NCBI GenBank assembly: GCA_028671895.1
Contig: CM053810.1
Span: forward strand, 36,621,501 to 36,685,500
From: Oenanthe sinensis
Taxonomy: Eukaryota > Streptophyta > Magnoliopsida > Apiales > Apiaceae
Direction: 5' to 3'
Length of the DNA stretch: 64,000 bases
Made by a program: the position numbers and the translations under genes. Shown piece after piece: positions 25,180 to 32,695 of the stretch (position 1 is the first letter of the stretch; each line of letters starts with the position of its first letter). The notes beneath the pieces were generated by a model. That model was not told where the DNA came from. It did not search any database and worked only from the letters and a program-made list of their open reading frames with translations.

Positions 25180-26607
25180 TAGGGAGCACCAGTATTGTTT
25201 GTTAAGAAGAAGGATGGAAGCATGAGATTGTGCATAGATTACCGAGAGTTAAACAAGTTAACTATCAAGAATAAGTACCCGTTGCCGAGGATCGATGATC
25301 TTTTTGAGCAGCTGAAAGGAGCCGAATGTTTTTCAAAAATTGACTTAAGGTCCGGATACCATCAACTCAAGATCAAACCTGAAGATGTATCTAAAACAGC
25401 ATTCAGAACAAGGTACGGACACTATGAATTTTTGGTTATGGCTTTTGGATTGACAAATGCTCCAGCAGCGTTTATGGATCTGATGAACAGAGTCTTTAAG
25501 AAGTATTTAGACAAGTTTGTGATTGTTTTCATCGACGTCATCCTGATATATTCAAAGTCAGAAGAAGAGCATGCAGATCACTTGAGAATTATTTTAGAGA
25601 CTTTAAGAAAGGAAAAGCTGTATGCGAAGTTTTCAAAATGTGAATTTTGGCTGAAGGAAGTACAATTCTTAGGTCATGTTGTCAGCAAAGAAGGCATCAA
25701 AGTTGATCCGGCAAAGATAGAAGCAGTGATGAAATGGGAAAGACCAAGGACTCCAACAGAAGTCAGAAGTTTTCTGGGTTTAGCGGGATACTATCGAAGA
25801 TTTGTTCAAGATTTTTCGAAGATAGCTACCCCTATGACCAAGCTGACCAGGAAGAATGAAAAGTTTGTATGGAATGAAAAGTGTGAAGAAAGTTTTGAAG
25901 AGCTAAAGCGAAGACTAGTGTCTGCACCAGTGTTGGTATTACTTGACGATCAAGGAAATTTTGTTATCTACAGTGACGCTTCTCACAAAGGCTTGGGATG
26001 TGTTTTGATGCAACATGGGAAAGTAATTTCATATGCTTCCAGGCAGTTAAGACCTCATGAATCGAAATATCCTACACATGATCTGGAATTAGCTGCCATT
26101 GTGTTTGCACTGAAGATATGGAGGCACTACTTATATGGAGAAAAGTGTGAGATTTACACTGACCACAAAAGTTTGAAGTATATCTTTACTCAGAAAGAGC
26201 TGAACATGAGACAAAGAAGAAGGTTGGAATTGATCAAAGACTACGACTGCACGATTAACTATCATCCAGGCAAGGCAAATGTTGTAGCAGATGCCTTAAG
26301 TAGAAAAGAAAGATTGAATATAATGGTTTCGTTTGAAGAATTGATCAAAGAGTTTGAGAAATTAGAAATAGAAGTATGTGGTTCTGATTCAGTGGAAGAG
26401 ATGGTGTATACAATGACTTTTCAGCCAGAATTGTTAGAAAAGATCAAGAGATGTCAAGAACAGATGATGAGTCAAGACAGAGCCAAGTTGACTGGAGAAG
26501 AGTTAAGAAGTCAGAAGGACGGTAAAGGAATCTTTAGGTTTTCCTCACGAATTTGGATCCCTAATGTTCAAGAGCTCAAGAATGAAATTTTGCATGATGC
26601 ACATAAA
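25180..26607 (+). pseudogene. RT-RNase H-integrase N-terminal part of element A, RT active site lost
   Basis: After the C-run deletion the frame is open for over 1.4 kb and encodes RT, RNase H and the start of integrase. RT landmarks are clear (LCIDYRELN, FSKIDLRSGYHQ, FRTRYGHYEF). The catalytic motif reads FIDV: codon 25537-25539 is GTC (Val), where B has GAT (Asp) in FIDD, so the enzyme would be inactive even if translated. RNase H shows YSDAS, LELAA and TDHKS, and here CAG (Gln) stands where B has its stop. A 5-bp deletion at 26605-26607, in the integrase zinc-binding region just after the first His, shifts the frame and removes the spacing between the two zinc-binding His residues. Confidence 0.92.
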
Positions 26608-27492
26608 ATACTCTATTCACCCAGGAAGCACAAAGATGTATAAAGACTTGAAGGAAAATTTTTGGTGGCCCAACATGAAAAGAAATGTGGTAGAGTGGAT
26701 CAGTAAATGTTATACGTGCCAGAGAGTCAAAGCTGAACATCAGAGACCCAGTGGATTGTTGCAACCACTAGAGATTCCAGAATGGAAATGGGAGAATCTT
26801 GCTATGGATTTTGTAGTAGGTCTGCCAAGGACTAAGGCTAATCATGATACTATCTGGGTAATAATAGACAGATTGACCAAGTCAGCGCACTTTCTACCGA
26901 TCAACGAAAGATTTTCACTGGACAGGTTGGTTCATTTGTACCTGAAAGAGATTGTTATGCGACATGGTGTTCCTGTATCAATAGTGTCTGATAGAGACCC
27001 GAGATTTAATTCAAGATTTTGGAAGAAGTTTCAAGAGTGTTTGGGAACAAAGATGAATATGAGTACTGCATATCATCCTCAGACAGATGGCCAGAGTGAA
27101 AGGACAATTCAGACCATTGAAGACATGTTGAGAGTTTGTGCCTTAGATTTTGAAGGAAGTTGGGACGAGCATCTACCGTTAGTGGAGTTTTCATATAACA
27201 ACAGCTATCATGCCAGTATTGGGATGCCCCCGTATGAAGCTTTATATGGAAGAAAGTGCAGATCACCAGTGTGTTGGAATGAAGTTGGTGAGCGTAAGAT
27301 TTTGGGTCCAGAGTTAGTTCAACAAACTAAAGAAAAGATTGAGTTGATTCAGAAGAGATTGCTAGCTGCTCAAGATAGGCAAAAGAAGTATGCTGACCAG
27401 TCAAGGAAGGATATGAATTTTGAAGAAGGTGACCAAGTGTTGCTAAAGATTTCTCCATGAAAAGGTGTTAATAGATTTGGCAAGAAAGGAAA
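26608..27492 (+). pseudogene. Integrase core of element A, interrupted by element B
   Basis: The frame encodes the second zinc-binding His region, CYTCQ, then the integrase core with the DD35E triad (MDFVVG, IVSDRD, GQSERT), and the linker to the C-terminal domain. A TGA at 27458 replaces TGG of B. The neighbouring codon is CCA for CCG, so both differences are G-to-A changes of the kind left by cytosine deamination on the other strand. The sequence stops at the GGAAA target site, where B is inserted, and resumes at 41464. Confidence 0.92.
27488..27492 (+). other. Target site duplication of element B, left copy (GGAAA)
   Basis: GGAAA stands immediately before B's 5' LTR and again at 41459-41463 immediately after its 3' LTR. 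Removing B plus one copy restores A's reading across the site, matching the same position in B's own integrase (36898-36902). Confidence 0.95.
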
Positions 27493-28095
27493 TGTAACGA
27501 TCGAGGTAATTAAATCTATTTGAATAATATGAGGTATATGATTTATGTGTTTTAATGTGTTAAGATATGATATGTGGTGATTTTATATGTCCAGTTGACT
27601 GTCTGTTTGACCGTATTATGCTTAAGTGATTTAATTAAGTGATTAATTGATTTTTCATGCTTAATTGAGTAACTCTTTGATTTTTATAAAATTATTGGTG
27701 TGTCCAATAATTATGAAATTTTATATGTAGCTCTTATGTGATTTTAGAGACTTTCTAAAAATGGCGATGTATTTAATTCAAGTCCCAGTGATTTTATATA
27801 AATCTTTTATTCCTGTTTTATTCTAGAGATATTACTCTTCTAAATTCCATATTTAATTATTGGAATGTCCAAAAATCATGAAACCTTTTCCAAAATGTTC
27901 CTTATTTATTCTAGGACTTTGGAAAAATAAAAGTTTATTTTATTTGAGCTCAAAAATTGTTTTTATGATTTTTTCTCCTCTTATTTCCTATTTATGCACT
28001 AAAACTTCAAAGATTTTTAATTAATTCGTTATGCATCAGAAAAATATTTCAAAAATATGGGGAAGTTTCTAAATTCATGATCTTAATTTTAAAAA

Positions 28096-28102
28096 TATAA
28101 AA
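28096..28102 (+). promoter_or_regulatory. Candidate TATA box in LTR B
   Basis: TATAAAA stands at the position aligned with 18755-18761 of A. A pyrimidine-rich leader-like stretch follows at about 28.2-28.3 kb. This is sequence evidence only. Confidence 0.35.
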
Positions 28103-28534
28103 CTTGTTTTTGTACCCATTTTCCATAAAAATTCGAATTACTAATTGATTTTATTCAGAAAATCAGCATTATGAAATTACTGTTTTGCCCTTGTTATTAA
28201 CAAAACCACCGCCCACTATCTTTTCTTCTCAGTTGCTCTGTACCATCGACTTGCAGGTTCTAGTTTCTTCTCTCAAGGCGATTTTGCTGTTTCTCTTAAT
28301 CCCCGAGTCTATTGCTAGCAATTGTTTTGATTTTTGAGAGCAATCTAACCCTAGATATGTATGCAATCCGTTGTTCTTGAGTTAGAATATATATATATAT
28401 GTATGCCGTGTATATACGATCGGGGTTTGGTTTATACCTGCATGCAAGGGTTAAACTGCTCTAATATTGATAACCAGTACTAGTTAGATGCTTGTTGAGT
28501 TGTTAATGATTGAAAACGCAGCTTTGGTGTCGAG

Positions 28535-28551
28535 AATCCGATAATCGGATT
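28535..28551 (+). other. Perfect hairpin in LTR B
   Basis: AATCCGA-TAA-TCGGATT is a 7-bp stem with a 3-nt loop, at the place where A has CCGGAG-CAC-CTCCGG. It is repeated in the 3' LTR at 38337-38353. A possible donor GGCAG/GTCAAC lies at 28597/28598. Confidence 0.55.
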
Positions 28552-30334
28552 TTCCACCGGAGTTTGGCCGCCGGCGATGATTATTACGAGCTGGCAGGTC
28601 AACGGCGATGATGAAATGAGCCGGAACTACCATTTTTATTTATGTTAGACTAGTAATTCTTGATGCATGTCACGGTTTCCCTTGTTCCGAGCTAGAATAG
28701 CAAATTTCCGATTGATGCTTGAATAAATAGCTTTGTTTATACTAGTATGGTAGCAATTAAACCCTTAAATGATTGTTTTGGTGGCTGCGAATTTGATGCA
28801 TTATAAATCGAGGGTTGCATGCTGATGTCTTTAGTAATTAGTGAATTTTCTAGTTATGTTTATATAATTGTGCTTGGAAGTGTTAATGTATGAGGTGTAT
28901 AATTGTAATTGAGATATGTAAAGGTTGGTGGTACTCTAATTAAGATTAAAAGTTGATTAGTTTGATTTATAATAACCGGATTAATGCTTGATTTCATTTT
29001 TATAACAAAATGCGAATGCAATATATATATAAATGCTTAATTTCGAATTAATTATATGAGATTATTTGAATTGCGATGGTAAATAGAGTAATGTTGGGTT
29101 ACTTGGGTGAGAGTAATGTTTTCAGAGATTACAATTGCTAGTAATCACACTTTATATTCGGTTACTATTATAATTGAGTTACTATTTAATGTTAGTTGTA
29201 TTTCCTCATGACACTGTTTGTTAAAGCGATTCAAATCAAAATAAGTTGATAGAATAAAGCTAGTAATAGAATTGATAATATGCATGAGTAACTGATTGTG
29301 ATAATTGCATATTAATTATAGCTATTGCTTATTTGATTAGATTTGGTGCAAATATGGTTGTATAATGATATATGATTGACATTGATGTTTGGTTGTGTCG
29401 GTTGTATTCCGACGGGTAGCTCCAATTACAGGGGAAGTGCTGCCAAAATTTCTAAAATGACTTTGTAAAATATTATTGGCACACCACTTCTGTATAAGAA
29501 AGGCTATCAGTCAGGAATGCTGTGAATGATATAATTGTCTATATGCTACTTGCTTGCCAGTGTAGAAGTGATTATATAGCAGAGTATGTCTACAGTGAAT
29601 TATTATCTGTTAAGAGATTATAATTAACGAAAGGGTAGAATAGTTAGACGTTAATGAGAACGTCGAGAGTATATGAGTTACTGAGATAGTATTATTTTTG
29701 TGTAGCTACGAAGGATATTGAGGTGAAGGACAAAGGGAAAGCAAAAGTAGAGAGTTAGTGTCTGGTGTAGACGATCTACCTGTTCCACAGCTGTAGCATT
29801 CCTTGTTTGAGGCAAGTAACTACTGCCTAACCTCTTTCAACTTAAACACTGTTTTATGAACTGCTTTATGACCCTGCAACTGTATTACCTTGTTTCAACT
29901 GTTTTAAACTATATCATGTCCTACTTTAATTGCTTTATTTAAACTGCAACCTTATATCGGATTTAATTGCACTTTAAACTTTTCAATCCCTGAACTGCTA
30001 TTGACAACTTATAAGCTATTTTTAAAAATCTTAAACCAGTGACATTGAACTGTGACTTAAGCTGATACCATTTTCCTTAACTACGTTTCCTTAAACTTTA
30101 ATCCTGAACTTACCATTTTGCTATTGCCTAATTACTGTCATGAGTAAATGTCTTGCAACTGTTTTCAAAACACTTTACTATACCTGTGAATTGACCCTGC
30201 AACCTAACTGTACAACTATAGCTTGGTTTTGGATTCCCAGTTCATGATTTCAGCTTACCTTACTACAACAGAAGCTTGTTTTGAGACTTACCCTGAAATA
30301 AACTTTACTTCTGTCTAATGATCTTAAAAATGGA

Positions 30335-30665
30335 TTTAAATATGGAATCCGACTTTCAAGAAGTCTTTTTCATCAAATGATTTGGTAACTTTAAAAAGAA
30401 AGGTTTTGATTATTATAGGAATTCCGATCAAAATGGTTTCTGCGGATTCCTATAGGTTGGAGGCGTAAGAGGCCGAGTGACGCCGGTCCAGCACTTTTTA
30501 TGTGAAGACTATAATGAGATAGTCAATGGCTATAATGAGATAGCCCAAGGCCAATGGCAATAAGTGCCTTTATGAGTACTCCTTATGTCCAGAGGGACTT
30601 TAGTCCGTTATGGGGACTTTACGTGGCTGATCACCCGTATTGTCTGGCGTTGTGAGAAAACTTCA
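30335..30665 (+). other. Conserved structured block in LTR B
   Basis: This is the counterpart of 20895-21235 in A and is nearly identical to it. The main hairpin has arms 30414-30426 and 30443-30454: TATAGGAAT-T-CCG pairs with CGG-ATTCCTATA, 12 bp with one bulged T and a 16-nt loop. In A the CCG is CTG, which still pairs by G-U. It is followed by GGCGT...ACGCC, by GACTA-TAATGAGA-TAGTC (30507-30524) and by GGCTA-TAATGAGA-TAGCC (30528-30545). Between these last two units an A-T pair is replaced by a G-C pair. The 3' LTR copy is at about 40137-40467. Confidence 0.6.
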
Positions 30666-30694
30666 ACCAAAGTGATTGTTTTAAACAGAAAAAG

Positions 30695-30840
30695 GTCCTA
30701 ATGAGAGGACAGTTTTATAAATGATTTGAAAAGTAAAGATCCTAATGAAAGGACAAGTTTATAAATGATTTTAAAAGAAAGGTCCTAATGAGAGGACAGT
30801 TTTATAAATGTTTCGAAAGAATCAGTCCTAATGAAAGGGC
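30695..30840 (+). repeat. Tandem hairpin repeats in LTR B
   Basis: Four units carry GTCC-loop-GGAC: 30695-30710 (TAATGAGA), 30739-30754 (TAATGAAA, with one stem base changed to A here but still G in the 3' LTR), 30782-30797 (TAATGAGA) and 30825-30840 (TAATGAAA, right arm GGGC, still pairing through a G-U wobble). The 3' LTR copy ends at 40642. Confidence 0.75.
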
Positions 30841-31302
30841 AGTTTTATACAAATGGACTTTGAAATGATTAGTAATGAATAATGAAATGCCTTGTTATAA
30901 TCTGTCATACAGCTTCAATTATCAGACATATCTTGGGTTGACCTTGTTTCAATTGTTATACATTATTTTCCTGTTATCCATTTAACCCTGCAAATTACTC
31001 TTATACTTACACTTGGTTATTACTTTCCAGCTTCTTGTTTATTCTGTACCAGCTATTGAAATTGTTTAACCCTGCCAGCAGTTTTATAAAAGAAAGTTTT
31101 GCGAGTAATGATTACCCTGACTAGTATGTTAATTACAATTTTGGAACAATGAGGTCCAGCAATGATTTTAAAGCATGGTTTTGCGAAAAGACTTTTAAAT
31201 TATATGTATAAGCCTGTAGAACTGTTTTCAACCAGTATGGTTACTTGCTGAGCTTTTGTAGCTCATTCTTTTATTTTCTAACATCTACAGCTTTTGAGAA
31301 TC

Positions 31303-31377
31303 ATGGTCCGTATTAAGCAGACTGCTCGGAAGAACATGTCTTACATGAACTTTGCTAGGCTGGCTGAGAGGGAACAG
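31303..31377 (+). CDS. Accessory gene of B, exon 1: histone H3 tail-like peptide (25 codons)
   Basis: This has the same layout as in A: ATG with A at -3 and G at +4, MVRIKQTARKNM at the start, and the donor CAG/GTAGGA at the end. The acceptor-like ATCTACAG at 31290 precedes it by 12 nt. Met-Val at the start should allow removal of the initiator Met, which would put R2, K4, T6, R8 and K9 at the histone H3 positions. After the H3-like part the residues differ from A at three sites (F/Y, Y/F, I/R). Exon 1 lies in the LTR and exon 2 outside it, so the proposed intron 31378-31851 spans the LTR end and the primer site. Only a spliced subgenomic RNA could make the joined protein. Confidence 0.7.
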
Positions 31378-31659
31378 GTAGGATCGAGGCAGAGTTGGAA
31401 GGAAAAGACTTTGTTTAGTCTTGTACTTTATTAGTAGATTTTGAGATGTTTCAGGAGTTGTAATATTATTTCGTTGTTGTAAATTTAAATATAAATGAAT
31501 GTAGTAGTGTGCTTGTTTCATACCATTACCTTGAAAGGTCCAGGCGAGTAGTCGGGGTCATATTTATGCGTATTTTCTATTACTGTTATTTAGGGTGCAT
31601 GCATATAGAATGTCAGTGACGCCCCGATCTAGACCCCGGGTCGGGAGGGCGCCACAGGT

Positions 31660-31671
31660 TGGTATCAGAGC
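31660..31671 (+). other. Primer binding site of B (initiator Met tRNA)
   Basis: TGGTATCAGAGC, starting 3 nt after the LTR end, is the standard plant initiator-Met primer site. It is an exact match to the usual form and lies within the proposed accessory-gene intron. Confidence 0.93.
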
Positions 31672-31851
31672 TAAGGTTTTGGTCACTGAAACAAGCCAGG
31701 ATTAAGTTAAACAAGTAGATTATTTAATAACAGAAGATAGAGTAATGGTAAGATAGGATTAGATATCGAAGAGTGGTTTAGATATTAGGATTTTAACTGT
31801 AGATTTAAGATGATCTTATCCCTTTTTGCTTTACATATTATATTATTGCAG

Positions 31852-32256
31852 GCTCGTGGTATTGTTTCACAACCACCACCCTCTCCTAGTTCCTCTGATT
31901 CTTCTTCTTCGGATTCTGACGATGATGTTATAGTCATATCCAGTTCTGAGAGCGAGGAGGAGTTGATTCCTGAGCCCCTTGCTCAGCCTGACCTACCTTC
32001 AGGGAGTGCTTGTGCCCCTATTCGCCGTAGAGTTTATAGGCCAGCTATTACCCGAGGCCAGCTGAGAGTTCCCGAGCATCCTGTCGAGTGGTGGGAGGAT
32101 CGCATTAGAGCTGTTGAGGAGGAGGGACGTAGGCAGATTGCGGCTAGGGCATTTCCAGACGATGTGGCGGAGCGGGCAGGAGAGTTAACCCGTGTGCTTA
32201 GTAGACTGCTGATTGGACTCAGGGCAGCCAGAGACAGGGATCACAGGGGTGATTAG
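31852..32256 (+). CDS. Accessory gene of B, exon 2: acidic SIM-containing protein
   Basis: Exon 2 starts after TTATTGCAG and encodes 134 residues in phase with exon 1 (159 in total), the same length as A's. The acidic tract DSDDDVIVISSSESEEEL is a textbook SUMO-interacting motif: four aliphatic residues, then serines and glutamates. The second half is rich in Arg and Glu (RRRVYRP, VEWWEDRIRAVEEEGRRQ) and ends in a Leu-rich, basic helix-like stretch and RGD. There are no methionines. An ATG at 31810 lies in frame upstream, but in the intron. A has GTG at the matching place, so that start is not conserved. The strong excess of silent over replacement differences against A says the protein has been under selection. 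Chromatin or SUMO-pathway binding is inferred. Confidence 0.78.
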   Translation, partial: ARGIVSQPPPSPSSSDSSSSDSDDDVIVISSSESEEELIPEPLAQPDLPSGSACAPIRRRVYRPAITRGQLRVPEHPVEWWEDRIRAVEEEGRRQIAARAFPDDVAERAGELTRVLSRLLIGLRAARDRDHRGD

Positions 32257-32695
32257 ATGTCAGGATGTTTGAGTGTTAGAAGGGACATTTGTTAGAGCCC
32301 TCTAGCACCCTTGCCAGATGTTATTTCTGTTTTCTTCCCATACTTTTATTTCGTGTTTGTATTTTGACTATCTTGCACTTTGGTATCTTTCGTATCTATG
32401 TATGTTTGCTTTTCAGTTCCAGTATCTTTCGATATATCTGCCATTTACTTTTTCGCACATTTGACCATAAACTGTTCCTTACCTTTACCAGTACCTTATT
32501 TATACCTGTTGTGCTAACCTGTTTTCGATAGAACCTTTATTTATCCTTGTTGTACAGGCAACTTATGTAGTAATGATGCTACAAGATTGATTTCTAAAAT
32601 AGAGTTTTAATGCTCAAATGGTTTTAAAAGTATTTGAACTGTTTACAATATGGTGTAGTGTATTGCTTAATAAGTTGCTTGTTTCCCTATAGTAA
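32257..32695 (+). other. Spacer between accessory gene and gag of B
   Basis: This is a T-rich non-coding spacer ending in TTGTTTCCCTATAG/TAAATG. The AG at 32691-32692 is a good acceptor, followed by TAA and then the gag ATG. If the exon 1 donor (31377) were joined here, the 25-codon H3-like frame would end at this TAA, directly abutting gag. Confidence 0.6.

Larger units (their letters stand above)
18154..27492 (+). mobile_element. Element A, 5' part: truncated Tekay-like chromovirus (Ty3/gypsy)
   Basis: Element A starts with TGTAACGATCGAG directly in satellite sequence (flank ...GGTCAAACA). It has a complete 5' LTR, a primer site, an accessory two-exon gene and a heavily damaged gag-pol. 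At 27492 it is interrupted by element B and resumes at 41464. It then stops in mid-integrase at 41767, without a polypurine tract, 3' LTR or second target duplication. Its sequence is clearly diverged from B in both LTR and coding region, so A and B are different members of one family rather than copies of one insertion. The insertion order is satellite first, then A, then B. Domain order (Gag, protease, RT, RNase H, integrase) and the chromodomain-like C-terminus place it with chromoviruses, most likely Tekay/Del. Confidence 0.95.
27493..31656 (+). repeat. 5' LTR of element B (4164 bp)
   Basis: The LTR runs from TGTAACG to GCGCCACA and is followed by GGT and the primer site. It carries a candidate TATA box (28096-28102), the hairpin at 28535-28551, the conserved structured block, the tandem hairpin units and the H3-like exon. 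Its long, largely non-coding character matches A's LTR. Confidence 0.97.

Noticed and set aside
31285..31521. Minus-strand frame of 78 codons over the H3-like exon, also at 41087-41323
   Set aside because: It is opposite a conserved splice-bounded exon and is not kept in A. It is the shadow of LTR sequence.
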